From: Paraburkholderia fungorum
GTDB lineage: Bacteria; Pseudomonadota; Gammaproteobacteria; Burkholderiales; Burkholderiaceae
Assembly (NCBI RefSeq): GCF_902833645.1
Contig: NZ_CADFGE010000004.1
Span: forward strand, 186,001-250,000
Reading direction: 5' to 3'
DNA: 64,000 nucleotides
Each line of letters opens with the position of its first letter. Position 1 is the stretch's first letter. Under the pieces are notes generated by a model that made no database searches, was not told the DNA's origin, and saw only the letters and a program-made list of their open reading frames with translations. Both the position numbers and the translations under genes were made by a program. This document shows positions 8,777 through 17,312 of the stretch, piece by piece.

Positions 8777-9508
8777 TTATTGCGGTTCGCTGCCGCAGGC
8801 AAGCGGAGTCTTCATCGAGCGGGCCGGAGCCGGCACGGGGTTTTGTGGGGCCGTTTGCGTGGAAAGCCATGCCGCGACGGCGTTCACGTCGTCATCGGTC
8901 AGACGGGTGGCGATGGTGTGCATGCAATCAGGGGCGATGGCATGACGCGAACCCGAACGCCAAGCACCCAACTGCGCGCTGATGTAGTCCGCATGCAGAC
9001 CGACCAGACCCGGAATCGCGGGCTCCATGCCGGTCAACGCCTTGCCGTGGCAAGCCGCGCAGGCCGGAATCTGTTTCGATGCGTCGCCGTGCAGCACGAT
9101 CTGCTGGCCGCGCGCAACGATGGCCGCCGACACCGTCGGCTTGGCCGGCGCCGGGTACGGCGGGCGTTGCTGCGAGAAGTACGTGGCGATCTGATGAAGG
9201 TAGTCGTCAGAGAGATACGTGACGAGGTAGTTCATGGGCGGATACTTGCGGCGCCCTTCGCGGAAGTTCTGCAACTGGTTGTACAGATAGTCGGCCGGCT
9301 TGCCCGCCAGGCGCGGGAAGTAATCGTTGTCGGTACCTTGGCCGTGCGAGCCGTGACAGGCCGTGCAGCCCTGCACGCGCGCTTCCATCGTATCGGGGGC
9401 CTTCGGTTGAGTCTGCGCTTTCGCAGCGCTATAGACACCCGCGGAGCCGATCAGCAGAAGGGCAAGCAGCGGGCGGAAAATGCGTCTTGAAGACACGCGT
9501 AACTCCAT
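8777..9508 (-). CDS. Two-haem cytochrome c (c4-like)
   Basis: A 243-residue exported protein with a signal peptide (MELRVSSRRIFRPLLALLLIG...AKAQ) and two cytochrome c domains, with CTACHGSHGQG and CAACHGKALTG haem motifs and MNYLVTYLSDD as the likely first Met-ligand region. The architecture is that of cytochrome c4, a periplasmic electron carrier for terminal oxidases. The start at 9508 is chosen because it begins the signal peptide; an upstream ATG at 9580 only adds a basic non-signal stretch. First gene of a two-gene operon with the three-haem cytochrome. Confidence 0.88.
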   Translation of the reverse strand: MELRVSSRRIFRPLLALLLIGSAGVYSAAKAQTQPKAPDTMEARVQGCTACHGSHGQGTDNDYFPRLAGKPADYLYNQLQNFREGRRKYPPMNYLVTYLSDDYLHQIATYFSQQRPPYPAPAKPTVSAAIVARGQQIVLHGDASKQIPACAACHGKALTGMEPAIPGLVGLHADYISAQLGAWRSGSRHAIAPDCMHTIATRLTDDDVNAVAAWLSTQTAPQNPVPAPARSMKTPLACGSEPQ

Positions 9509-9882
9509 CAAAATCGGGGACCTGACCGAACTTCGAGCGGCTCGGTGTGAAGGGCAGCCGGCGCTGCGGCGACGCAGCATTCTATCATCGAAGGGTGATG
9601 GTGACTATTTGCCACATTAGAGAAGGTTCCTGGTGTGATAACCATGCGACAGTTTGACGCGCGCTGGCGCCGTCAGGTGGTAAGTGGCCGGCCGTCTCGA
9701 TTTTGTCCGGACGAGGCCGGGCGCGCGCCCGGTTCAGGTCGGTTGGCGTGACAAAGCAGGTTGAACCGACGCGCGTACCGGCCATCGAAGCGTACACTTC
9801 CGGGCTCGCCGGCCTCTGTCCGGCGTCCGTGCCCTTAAGCCCAACGTCCACCGTTTTACTTTTCACAAGCTATCGGCCTTAC
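9509..9882. other. Divergent intergenic region without a gene
   Basis: 374 bases between the divergent cytochrome operon and copC. It must hold both promoters. Open frames here have no family features, and I see no clear operator or terminator. Confidence 0.5.
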
Positions 9883-10260
9883 ATGAAGCTATTCAATTTT
9901 TCCCGCCTGGCGCTGCGTGCGTCGATGGTCGGCGCCGCCACGCTGGTCGTGACGTCGACGGCTTTCGCTCACGCGCATCTGATCTCGAGCGAGCCGGCGG
10001 CGAACGCGGAAGTGACCGCCCCCACTGAAGTGACGATCCATTTCACCGAGCCGCTCGAGCCGGCTTTCAGCCGGATCGAACTGAGCGACGCGAGCGGCAA
10101 GCCCGCCGCGCCGGCTGCGTCGCAAGTCGACAAAAGTGATGCAAAGGTGATGCACCTGGCGCTGCCGCAACTGACGGCCGGCCGCTACGCAGTGCAATGG
10201 ACCGCAGTTGCCACGGACGGCCACCGCACGCAAGGCAACTTCGCGTTCATCGTCAAATGA
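9883..10260 (+). CDS. copC: Copper-binding periplasmic protein CopC
   Basis: A 125-residue protein with a signal peptide ending near STAFAHAHL. The mature N-terminal HAH motif is a classic CopC copper ligand. The rest is the family beta-barrel: SEPAANAEV, FTEPLEP, and the C-terminal VQWTAVATDGHRTQGNFAF with another conserved His. It delivers or buffers copper in the periplasm. The ATG at 9883 gives a proper signal peptide. The stop overlaps the copD start in an ATGA junction, so the two are translationally coupled. Confidence 0.93.
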   Translation: MKLFNFSRLALRASMVGAATLVVTSTAFAHAHLISSEPAANAEVTAPTEVTIHFTEPLEPAFSRIELSDASGKPAAPAASQVDKSDAKVMHLALPQLTAGRYAVQWTAVATDGHRTQGNFAFIVK

Positions 10261-11186
10261 GCATGGACGGACTGTGGATCGGGCAGGTCGCCATGGCCGC
10301 GCTCATGAATGTCGCGTTTGCGTTTGCCGTCGGTTCGGCGTTGCTCGGCGCGTGGCTCGCTAAAGACGCTCAGGCCAAGATCAACCCTGCGCGCCCCGCC
10401 TGGTTGCGCGCGCAACGGTCGATGCTGACGGCCACCGTCGTGCTGGTGCTCGCGGATCTCGGCTGGCTGCTGTATCAGGCGGCGTCGATGAGCGGCGTCG
10501 CGCTGCCGTCGGCCATCGGCGTGGTGCCGACCGTCCTGACGCAAACCCACGTCGGCTATGGCTGGAGCGTGGCGTTCGCCGGCGCGCTGCTATTGCTGGG
10601 CACCACCATGGCCGGTCATACGGGCATGTTGCGCAATGCGCTGCTGTGGTTCGCGGTGATCGTGATCGCGGCGGGCAAGGCGTCGCTCGGGCACGCGGCC
10701 GATGCCGGTCCGCTGTCGGCGCCGATCGCCATGCAGACGCTGCATGTGCTGGTCACGAGCGTGTGGGGCGGCCTGGCCATGGCGGCGGGGCTCTCGGTAT
10801 TGCCCGCGCTCGGCACTTCGACCGCCCGCGGGATGTTGATCCGCACGGCGACGCAGGTGTCGAACGTATCGATTGTGGCGGTCGGACTGGTGCTGCTCAC
10901 CGGCATCTTCAATGGCGTGCGCGGCTCGGGCGGCTCGTTCCAGGCGATCGAGATGAGCACGTGGGGTCACGTGCTCACGCTGAAGCTGACGCTGGTCGGG
11001 CTTGCGCTGGTGCTCGGCGGCCTCAACCGTTTCCTCGCGCTGCCGCGCCTGCGCCGCACAGCCTCGACGATGGACGCGCATACCTTCGTCAACGTGCTGT
11101 ATCTGGAAGCGTTGGCGATGATCGGCGTGTTCGTCGCAGCGGCCGCGTTGGCGCACAGCGTGCCGGCCTTTGCCGCATTGGGCTGA
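10257..11186 (+). CDS. copD: Copper resistance membrane protein CopD
   Basis: A 309-residue protein with about eight membrane segments and a C-terminal CopD domain. LGHAADAGPLSA, MQTLHVLVTSVWGGLAMAAG and the late TWGHVLTLKLTLVG segments carry the conserved His residues of the family. It is thought to move copper across the inner membrane together with CopC, whose gene overlaps it by four bases. The ATG at 10257 is set by that overlap. Confidence 0.92.
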   Translation: MSMDGLWIGQVAMAALMNVAFAFAVGSALLGAWLAKDAQAKINPARPAWLRAQRSMLTATVVLVLADLGWLLYQAASMSGVALPSAIGVVPTVLTQTHVGYGWSVAFAGALLLLGTTMAGHTGMLRNALLWFAVIVIAAGKASLGHAADAGPLSAPIAMQTLHVLVTSVWGGLAMAAGLSVLPALGTSTARGMLIRTATQVSNVSIVAVGLVLLTGIFNGVRGSGGSFQAIEMSTWGHVLTLKLTLVGLALVLGGLNRFLALPRLRRTASTMDAHTFVNVLYLEALAMIGVFVAAAALAHSVPAFAALG

Positions 11187-11190
11187 GGTC

Positions 11191-11224
11191 AAAAAAAGCG
11201 CCGCACAGCAAGAGCGTGCGGCGC
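11191..11224 (-). terminator. Terminator for the small minus-strand genes
   Basis: GCGCCGCAC / GTGCGGCGC perfect 9-bp stem, followed by seven T when read on the minus strand. There is no T-run in the plus direction, so it ends the 11859-11291 unit rather than copD. Confidence 0.85.
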
Positions 11225-11290
11225 AATACACACGGTCGCCCGGCGGTGGCCGGCTGATCCGTTACTGCCTGGTGCTGTCCTGCTGCCCTT

Positions 11291-11539
11291 TCAGGCGGCG
11301 AGTGCGTTATGCACCCGCTCCAGCGTTTCTTCCGGAAACATCTCCTGTTGCAGTTCGCCGTCGTCGCCGAACCACTGGCAGATCAGCCAGTTACCCGGCG
11401 CGAACAGTACCGGCCCGCTCCAGGCGGCGGTCATCCGGCGTCCACCGGACTTGAGCGTCAGGACGTCGCCGACGCGGTAGATGGGTTTTGCAGGCTTGGT
11501 GGGCCTTGCAGGCCGCTTTCCCGGCCGCATCGCGAGCAT
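11291..11539 (-). CDS. YodC-like (DUF2158) small protein
   Basis: An 82-residue protein. After a basic Pro/Lys-rich lead it has YRVGDVLTLKSGGRRMTA and WLICQWFGDDGELQQEMFPEETL, which is the small beta fold found in YodC-type proteins (VGDxVxLKSGGPxMTV...CxWF). Its function is unknown. The start is uncertain: ATG at 11539 or 11530, or GTG at 11554, none with a strong Shine-Dalgarno. It follows a small membrane protein gene by less than 20 bases and ends in front of a strong terminator, so the two form a small operon. Confidence 0.7.
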   Translation of the reverse strand: MLAMRPGKRPARPTKPAKPIYRVGDVLTLKSGGRRMTAAWSGPVLFAPGNWLICQWFGDDGELQQEMFPEETLERVHNALAA

Positions 11540-11556
11540 CCGTTCGATCAGCACGA

Positions 11557-11859
11557 TTATTCGAGGCCGAGCCGGTGTCCGACAATCGGCGCGCAGAACA
11601 GCGCGATCGCGCAACCCGCCGCCTTGCCTTCCAGCTCCGCGCCGGCGGCGCGCGAGCCGTACATCTGCGTCAGCAAATCGAAGAGTTGCGGCAGGCAGTA
11701 CAACACCGCGGCCGCGATAAAGCATTTCTCGACCACGGAGATGCGCCAGCCGCGCTCATAGGCGAGCATTGCACCGACGAGGCGAAGCACGCCGAACACT
11801 ACCAGCGCGCCAACGGCAGCCTGTTCTCGGATCAGATAGTCTGGAAGGAATTCGCCCAT
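11557..11859 (-). CDS. Hypothetical small membrane protein
   Basis: A 100-residue protein with at least two clear hydrophobic stretches (AAVGALVVFGVLRLVGAML and VEKCFIAAAVLYCLPQLF) and a third, weaker one near the C-terminus. GGGGAACATC precedes the ATG at 11859, which decides the start over an upstream ATG at 11913. No family recognised. Together with the YodC-like gene it ends at the hairpin near 11200. The 270 bases upstream show no other gene. Confidence 0.6.
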   Translation of the reverse strand: MGEFLPDYLIREQAAVGALVVFGVLRLVGAMLAYERGWRISVVEKCFIAAAVLYCLPQLFDLLTQMYGSRAAGAELEGKAAGCAIALFCAPIVGHRLGLE

Positions 11860-12132
11860 GATGTTCCCCGCTGCATGTGTTGTTTGAGCACATTTGAGCA
11901 AGGAGCGGGCCATGCGTATGTCCGCTGCCGGACATACGACGTGAGAACCTTTGTGGATAAGGCTTTGCCCAAGGTGGGCGGGAGCGTGCGAACAGTCGGA
12001 AAACGCGGTTTCAGAGCGTTTCGGTCCGCGATGTTACGTAACTGCGACGGCGCGCGCGTCACGCCACGTAACGCCGCGTGACGTGACGCGCGAGGCGCCG
12101 GGAAAGCGTTCTGAAAGGCGCCTGGCTGGTCT

Positions 12133-13422
12133 TCAGCGAATCCGTTCGATGCGGCCGACCAGAAACAGATACGACAGCGCGCCGAGCAGGCCGACCGCGC
12201 TCATGAACACCAGCGCGGGCTTGAAGTCGTCGTTTCGGACAATGAGACCGATCACGATCGGCACGCAGATCGACGACAGATTGCCCATCAGGTTGAACAT
12301 GCCGCCGGTGAGGCCGAGCAACTCCTTCTTCGCCATCGACGACACCAGAACCCACGTGATCGACGAAAAGCCGCTGCCGAAGAAAGCGATCGCCATGAAG
12401 AGGATCACCATCGACGGCGTCTCGACATAGTTTGCACCCACGATCGCGGTGGACAGCAGCAAGCCGGTCACGATCGGCACCTTGCGGGCGACGGTGGCCG
12501 ACACGCCACGCCTGATCATCCCGTCCGACAGCAGTCCCGAACTCAGAATGCCGACGAATGCGGCGAGAAACGGCACGGCCGCCATGAAACCGGCCTTCAG
12601 GAAATCCATGTGCCGGTATTTGACGAGATAGGTAGGGAACCACGTCAGGAAAAACCACAGCGTCGAGGTCACCGCGATCTGGCCGATATACACGCCCCAC
12701 AGTTTGCGGTTGCCGAGTACCGCGCGCCAGTCGGCGGCCGTATAACGCGCGCGGGCGCGGCGCGTGTCGCCCAGTTCGACGAGCCCCCCACCTGCGCGGA
12801 TCGCCTCGAGTTCAGCCTCATTCACATCCGATGCTTCCGACGGCTCGCGATACAACGCATACCAGACCAGACCCCACGCGACACCAAGCGCGCCGGTCAG
12901 AAAAAATACCCCCTGCCAGCCGAAATGCTGCTGGGTAAGAACGAGCGCCGGTGTGAGAAACGCGAGCCCGACATATTGACCGGACGTGTAGGTGGCAATT
13001 GCGCGAGCCCGTTCGCTGTCGGGAAACCAGGTGGTGACGACACGATTCAGCGTCGGATAGGCCGGCGCCTCCAGTGCGCCGAGCAGCACACGCAACGACA
13101 GCAGGATCGCGAACGTGCCGGCGAAGCCTTGCAGAATCGTCGCCAGCGACCACAGCCCGATGACGAGCGCGAGCAGCAGCCGCGGCCGCGTGCGGTCGAC
13201 CAGCATGCCGCCGGGAATCTGCAGCAATGCGTATGACCAGCCGAATGCGGAGAAAACCAGCCCCATATGGGCCGGATCGAGTTGCAGATCTTTAGCGATC
13301 GCGGTCGCGGCGATCGACAGATTGCTACGGTCGAGATACGTGATGACGACGGTGACGAACAGCATCGCAAGCAGACGGTGGCGCTTGCCGGTGGCATGCG
13401 TTCTAAGGTGGGTTGTCTCCAC
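12133..13422 (-). CDS. MFS transporter, anion:cation symporter (sugar acid) type
   Basis: A 429-residue, 12-segment permease. TYLDRSNLSIAATAIAKDLQLD, SYALLQIPGGMLVDRTRPR and the loop between segments 4 and 5 match the ACS branch (hexuronate, galactonate and glucarate permeases). The start chosen is GTG at 13422, preceded by AAGAGGA; an in-frame ATG at 13500 falls inside the hairpin that follows dgoD and would put a stem sequence in the protein. It sits directly downstream of dgoD, so it probably imports D-galactonate or a related sugar acid. Confidence 0.85.
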   Translation of the reverse strand: METTHLRTHATGKRHRLLAMLFVTVVITYLDRSNLSIAATAIAKDLQLDPAHMGLVFSAFGWSYALLQIPGGMLVDRTRPRLLLALVIGLWSLATILQGFAGTFAILLSLRVLLGALEAPAYPTLNRVVTTWFPDSERARAIATYTSGQYVGLAFLTPALVLTQQHFGWQGVFFLTGALGVAWGLVWYALYREPSEASDVNEAELEAIRAGGGLVELGDTRRARARYTAADWRAVLGNRKLWGVYIGQIAVTSTLWFFLTWFPTYLVKYRHMDFLKAGFMAAVPFLAAFVGILSSGLLSDGMIRRGVSATVARKVPIVTGLLLSTAIVGANYVETPSMVILFMAIAFFGSGFSSITWVLVSSMAKKELLGLTGGMFNLMGNLSSICVPIVIGLIVRNDDFKPALVFMSAVGLLGALSYLFLVGRIERIR

Positions 13423-13469
13423 GGAGGGTGTCCTCTTATTGATTTTGCTGGCGGCGCGGCGGGTGAGCC

Positions 13470-13497
13470 AAAGAAAACGCCGCCCGCAGGCGGCGTT
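13470..13497 (-). terminator. Hairpin between dgoD and its transporter (minus strand)
   Basis: AACGCCGCC-CGCA-GGCGGCGTT perfect 9-bp stem, 12 bases after the dgoD stop, followed on the minus strand by TTTTCTTT. It should stop part of the transcription after dgoD and so lower transporter expression relative to the enzyme. Confidence 0.7.
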
Positions 13498-13508
13498 CAC
13501 CTACACCA

Positions 13509-14657
13509 TCACCATTCCGCGACGCTGCCGTCCTCGTGGCGCCACACCGGGTTGCGCCAGCGGTGGCCGACCTTCGCCATCTCGCGCACCTTCTCTTCGT
13601 TCACCTCGATGCCGAGGCCCGGGCCCTGCGGAATCGACACGAAGCCGTCTTCGTATTTGAAGACTTCGGGGTTCCTGATGTAGTCGAGCAGGTCGTTGCC
13701 CTGGTTGTAGTGAATGCCCAGGCTCTGTTCCTGGATGAACGCGTTGTAGCTCACGGCGTCGATCTGCAGGCAGGTGGCCAATGCGATCGGACCGAGCGGG
13801 CAGTGCAGTGCGAGCGCGACGTCGTAAGCCTCGGCCATCGATGCGATCTTGCGGCACTCGGTAATCCCACCCGCGTGCGACGCGTCCGGCTGAATGATGT
13901 CGACGTAGCCGCCCGACAGGATGTGCTTGAAGTCCCAGCGCGAATACAGGCGTTCACCCAACGCGATCGGCGTGTTGGTCTGATTGACGATGTCGCGCAA
14001 GGCTTCCGCGTTTTCCGACAGCACCGGCTCTTCGATGAAGAGCAGTTTGTACGGGTCGAGTTCCTTGGCCAGCACCTTTGCCATCGGCTTATGCACGCGG
14101 CCGTGAAAGTCCACGCCGATGCCGATGTTCGGCCCGACTGCTTCGCGCACCGCGGCGACGTTGTTGATCACGCCTTGCACCTTGTCGAAGGTGTCGATGA
14201 TCTGCAGCTCTTCCGAGCCGTTCATCTTCACCGCCTTGAAGCCGCGTTCGACCACGGCGCGCGCGTTGTTCGCGACGTCGCTCGGACGATCGCCGCCGAT
14301 CCACGAATACACCTTGATCTTGTCGCGCACCTGGCCGCCCAGCAGCGCGTGAATCGGCACGCCATGATGCTTGCCCTTGATATCCCACAACGCCTGGTCG
14401 ACACCGGCGATCGCGCTCATGGTGATTGGGCCGCCGCGGTAGAAGCCCGCGCGATACATCACCTGCCAATGGTCTTCGATCAGCAGCGGGTCTTTGCCGA
14501 TCAGATAGTCGGACAGTTCCTCGACCGCCGCCGCCACCGTGTGCGCGCGGCCCTCGACCACCGGCTCGCCCCAGCCGACGATGCCTTCGTCGGTCTCGAT
14601 CTTCAGGAAGCACCAGCGCGGCGGAACGATGAAGGTTTCGAGCTTGGTGATTTTCAT
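13509..14657 (-). CDS. dgoD: D-galactonate dehydratase (enolase superfamily)
   Basis: A 382-residue enolase-superfamily enzyme with the family's capping domain (first ~120 residues) and barrel. Seen: KVYSWIGGDRP, FKAVKMNGSEE, VDFHGRVHKPMA with the metal-binding Asp and catalytic His, FIEEPVL (metal Glu), ALGERLYSRWDF (metal Glu), and QPDASHAGGITE plus LHCPLGPIAL. These are diagnostic of DgoD, which removes water from D-galactonate to give 2-keto-3-deoxygalactonate. Length matches the family. GGAGAC precedes the start. It is divergent from a GntR regulator and followed by a sugar-acid transporter. Confidence 0.95.
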   Translation of the reverse strand: MKITKLETFIVPPRWCFLKIETDEGIVGWGEPVVEGRAHTVAAAVEELSDYLIGKDPLLIEDHWQVMYRAGFYRGGPITMSAIAGVDQALWDIKGKHHGVPIHALLGGQVRDKIKVYSWIGGDRPSDVANNARAVVERGFKAVKMNGSEELQIIDTFDKVQGVINNVAAVREAVGPNIGIGVDFHGRVHKPMAKVLAKELDPYKLLFIEEPVLSENAEALRDIVNQTNTPIALGERLYSRWDFKHILSGGYVDIIQPDASHAGGITECRKIASMAEAYDVALALHCPLGPIALATCLQIDAVSYNAFIQEQSLGIHYNQGNDLLDYIRNPEVFKYEDGFVSIPQGPGLGIEVNEEKVREMAKVGHRWRNPVWRHEDGSVAEW

Positions 14658-14738
14658 GGTGTGCGTCTCCTTGCGGGCTGGGCGTCCGCGTGTGCGGAAT
14701 ATTTCGAGGATTCACATGCTACAACAAAAGCGCGCTTA

Positions 14739-14756
14739 AGTACTATTAATAGTACT
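14739..14756. promoter_or_regulatory. Perfect 18-bp palindrome, probable operator of the dgoD regulator
   Basis: AGTACTATTAATAGTACT is its own reverse complement. It lies between divergent dgoD and the GntR-family gene, where a FadR-type repressor would control both promoters. A second, imperfect repeat around TTGGCCAA with flanking ACTA/TAGT lies a few bases to the right. Confidence 0.7.
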
Positions 14757-14850
14757 ATTGGCCAAATAGTGGCAGGATGCCGGATAATCGCGGTCCATCG
14801 CGGGCTCAGGTCCGATATCAAAAGCGCCGAGAGGCTGAGGGGAGAAAGCT

Positions 14851-15528
14851 ATTCAGCACGATCTGCATGGGCGCGTCGCCCATCTGCTGGCGACCGCGAT
14901 ATTGCGCGGCGACTACGCGCCCGACTCGATCCTGCCGCGCGAGGCCGAGTTGATGGACACCTTCGGCGTGAGCCGCACGGTGCTGCGCGAGGCGCTGCGC
15001 ACGCTTACGTCGAAAGGGTTGATCGAATCGCGTCCGCGAGTCGGCACGCGCGTGCGGCCGAAACACGCGTGGAATCTGCTGGATGCCGATGTGCTCGACT
15101 GGTACTCGCGCGTTGCCGAGCCGATGGCCTTCGCGCTCAAGTTGCAGGAAATGCGCGAGATGATCGAGCCGTACGCGGCGGGTCTGGCTGCGGCCTCGCA
15201 TACGGACAACACCTTTAATGCGCTGGCGGCGGCCCATGCGTCGATGGTCGCGGCGCGTAATGTCGACGAATGGGTGCGTGCCGATCTGCAGTTTCATCTG
15301 AGCGTGCTGACGGCATGCAGCAACGAATTGCTGATTCCGCTCGGCACGCTGATCGAGCGCACGCTGGAAGCGCAGCTTCGCCTGAATGCGAAACGTGCGG
15401 ACGTGTTCAATGCGTCGCTGGCCGAACACACGGCGGTGTTCGAAGCAATCCGCGACCGTGATGCGAACGCGGCGCGCGAGGCGATGGCGGGATTGCTGGG
15501 CGTGACGCGCGGAAGAATCGAAGGGTAA
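14851..15528 (+). CDS. GntR (FadR-type) regulator, DgoR-like, apparent ATT start
   Basis: A 225-residue regulator: winged helix (HGRVAHLLATAILRGDY...LPREAELMDTFGVSRTVLREALRTL...GLIESRPRVGTRV) then an FCD ligand domain with DLQFHLSVLTACSN and AEHTAVFEAI. The frame closes upstream at a TGA at 14836, and there is no ATG, GTG or TTG before 14902; a TTG start at 14902 would delete the first helix. An ATT at 14851, six bases after GGGGAG, is the best start. It most likely represses dgoD and its transporter and is released by a sugar-acid ligand. Confidence 0.8.
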   Translation: MQHDLHGRVAHLLATAILRGDYAPDSILPREAELMDTFGVSRTVLREALRTLTSKGLIESRPRVGTRVRPKHAWNLLDADVLDWYSRVAEPMAFALKLQEMREMIEPYAAGLAAASHTDNTFNALAAAHASMVAARNVDEWVRADLQFHLSVLTACSNELLIPLGTLIERTLEAQLRLNAKRADVFNASLAEHTAVFEAIRDRDANAAREAMAGLLGVTRGRIEG

Positions 15529-15594
15529 GCGCGACGCGAATCGGTTAAGCGTGGCGCGAATGCGCCGCTGCATCCGTTGACTCGATCCTCGCGT

Positions 15595-17133
15595 TCAATC
15601 CATCGCCGCGTGCGCGACCGACGTATCCGGTGCGTGGCGCGCCGGCCGGATCAACAGCAGCAGCGGAATCACCAGCAGCGTAGCCATGAACATCAGTTTG
15701 AAGTCGTTCAGATAAGCGATCATCGACGCCTGCTGCGTGATCGACGCGTTCAACACCGCCAGGTCGTAGTTCGATCCACTATTGAGCATCGGCTGGATCG
15801 CCGGATTGAACGGCGTGATATTCGCGGCGAGGTCCGCGTGCGAGACCTGCGTGTTGCGCGTCATCAGCGTCTGCACGATCGAAATGCCGATACTGCTGCC
15901 GATATTGCGCATCAGGCTGTACGTCGCGGTGCCATCCGCGCGCAGTTCAGGTGTCAGCGTGGAGAAGGTCAGCGCGCTCAGCGGTACGAACACGAGGCCG
16001 AGCCCAAAGCCCTGAATCACACCAGGCCAGACGATGTCCGAGGCCGACAGCACGATCGTGTAATGCATCATCTGCCACAGCGCGAAGGCGGAGATCAGGA
16101 AGCCGGCGAGCAGCAACAGCCGCGCGTCGATCCGCTTCAGTAGCCGCCCGGCGAACAACATTGCGACCATGGTTCCGGCGCCGCTCGGCGCGGTCACAAG
16201 CCCCGTGGTTGCGACCGGGTAGTTCATCAGGTTCTGCAGCATCGGCGGCAGCAACGCGCGCGTCGCATACATCACGGCGCCGATCACGAAGATGAAGAAC
16301 GTGCCGGTCGCGAAGTTCGGGTCCTTCAATAACTCGTATTTGAAGAACGATTTTTTTCCGACCGTGGCCGTATGCACGAGGAAGAACGCGAAGCTGATTG
16401 CCGCGACCAGCGCTTCGATAACGATCTCATTCGAGCCGAACCAGTCGAGTTGTTCGCCGCGGTCGAGCAGCGCTTGCAGCGCACCGATCGCGAGACCCAG
16501 GGTGGCAAAGCCGAACGCGTCGAACTTCGCGTCGTGCTTCGGTTCGCGCGCGGGCAGGAAGGTGGCCACGCCGAATAGCGCGAACGCGCCGATCGGCACG
16601 TTGATGAAAAACACCCAGCGCCAGTTGTAGCTATCGGTGAGCCAGCCGCCGAGCGTCGGTCCGAGAATCGGTCCGACCATCACGCCCATGCCCCACACCG
16701 CCATCGCCTGACCCTGCTTTTCGCGTGGATTGATGTCAAGCAGGATCGACTGCGACAGCGGCACCAGCGAGGCCCCGAAAATCCCCTGAAGCAACCGCGA
16801 CGCCACGATCTGCGTCAGCGATTCCGACAATCCGCACAGCGCCGAGGCGACCGTGAAGCCGCCGATCGCGAAGAGCAGCAGCCGCTTGACGCTCAACCGG
16901 TCGGACAGCCAGCCCGTCAGCGGCGTGGCGATCGCGGCCGCGACGATATACGAAGTCAGCACCCACGTGATCTCGTCCTGCGACGCGGACAGCGTGCCCT
17001 GCATGTGCGGCAGCGCGACGTTGGCGATCGTGCTGTCGAGCGTCTGAATCAGCGTCGCGAGCATGATCGAGACCGTGATCATCGGCCGGTTGAGCGGGGC
17101 GGCGGCGCTCGTCGGCGTGGAATCGGAGGGCAT
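15595..17133 (-). CDS. DHA2-family MFS efflux pump (EmrB/QacA type)
   Basis: A 512-residue, 14-segment drug exporter. LIQTLDSTIANVALPHMQG is the DHA2 motif D1, and WVLTSYIVAAAIATPLTGWLSDRLSVKRLLL, followed by GPILGPTLGGWLTDSYNWRWVFFINVPIG (motif C), completes the signature. The start at 17133 is preferred because an in-frame ATG at 17160 lies inside the palindromic operator. It is divergent from a MarR gene, a common arrangement in which MarR represses the pump until a toxic phenolic or aromatic compound binds. No membrane-fusion partner gene is adjacent. Confidence 0.9.
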   Translation of the reverse strand: MPSDSTPTSAAAPLNRPMITVSIMLATLIQTLDSTIANVALPHMQGTLSASQDEITWVLTSYIVAAAIATPLTGWLSDRLSVKRLLLFAIGGFTVASALCGLSESLTQIVASRLLQGIFGASLVPLSQSILLDINPREKQGQAMAVWGMGVMVGPILGPTLGGWLTDSYNWRWVFFINVPIGAFALFGVATFLPAREPKHDAKFDAFGFATLGLAIGALQALLDRGEQLDWFGSNEIVIEALVAAISFAFFLVHTATVGKKSFFKYELLKDPNFATGTFFIFVIGAVMYATRALLPPMLQNLMNYPVATTGLVTAPSGAGTMVAMLFAGRLLKRIDARLLLLAGFLISAFALWQMMHYTIVLSASDIVWPGVIQGFGLGLVFVPLSALTFSTLTPELRADGTATYSLMRNIGSSIGISIVQTLMTRNTQVSHADLAANITPFNPAIQPMLNSGSNYDLAVLNASITQQASMIAYLNDFKLMFMATLLVIPLLLLIRPARHAPDTSVAHAAMD

Positions 17134-17150
17134 GGGGGAGGGGTTCTTCG

Positions 17151-17174
17151 ATATAGTAAGCATGCTTAGTATAT
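17151..17174. promoter_or_regulatory. 24-bp near-perfect palindrome, probable MarR operator
   Basis: Centred on AAGCATGCTT with symmetric AT-rich arms (ATATA...TATAT); only one base pair of the 12 breaks symmetry (the G/G pair flanking TAAGCATGCTTA). It lies right in front of the efflux pump gene and upstream of divergent marR. Confidence 0.8.
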
Positions 17175-17312
17175 CGGCCGTCGGCACAGGTGCCCATCAG
17201 GAATTATGCGGAGCCTGAATTGCGCCCGCTTTGTTTCCGCCTTATTTCTGTGGCGTACCCGTTCGCCACGCATTCCGACGATGACAAGCCAAAGCCTTCG
17301 TATAATCCGCAC

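Noticed and set aside
7418..9490. Long plus-strand open frame opposite the cytochrome genes
   Set aside because: It is antisense to two clear haem proteins, Arg/His-rich without domains, and typical of shadow frames in GC-rich DNA.
13536..15218. 560-codon plus-strand open frame opposite dgoD and across the GntR start
   Set aside because: Antisense to DgoD and out of frame with the regulator; no domain, no ribosome site.
17160..17187. Alternative upstream starts for the DHA2 pump
   Set aside because: They lie within or beyond the palindromic operator and add residues not seen in the family; 17133 gives the normal N-terminus.
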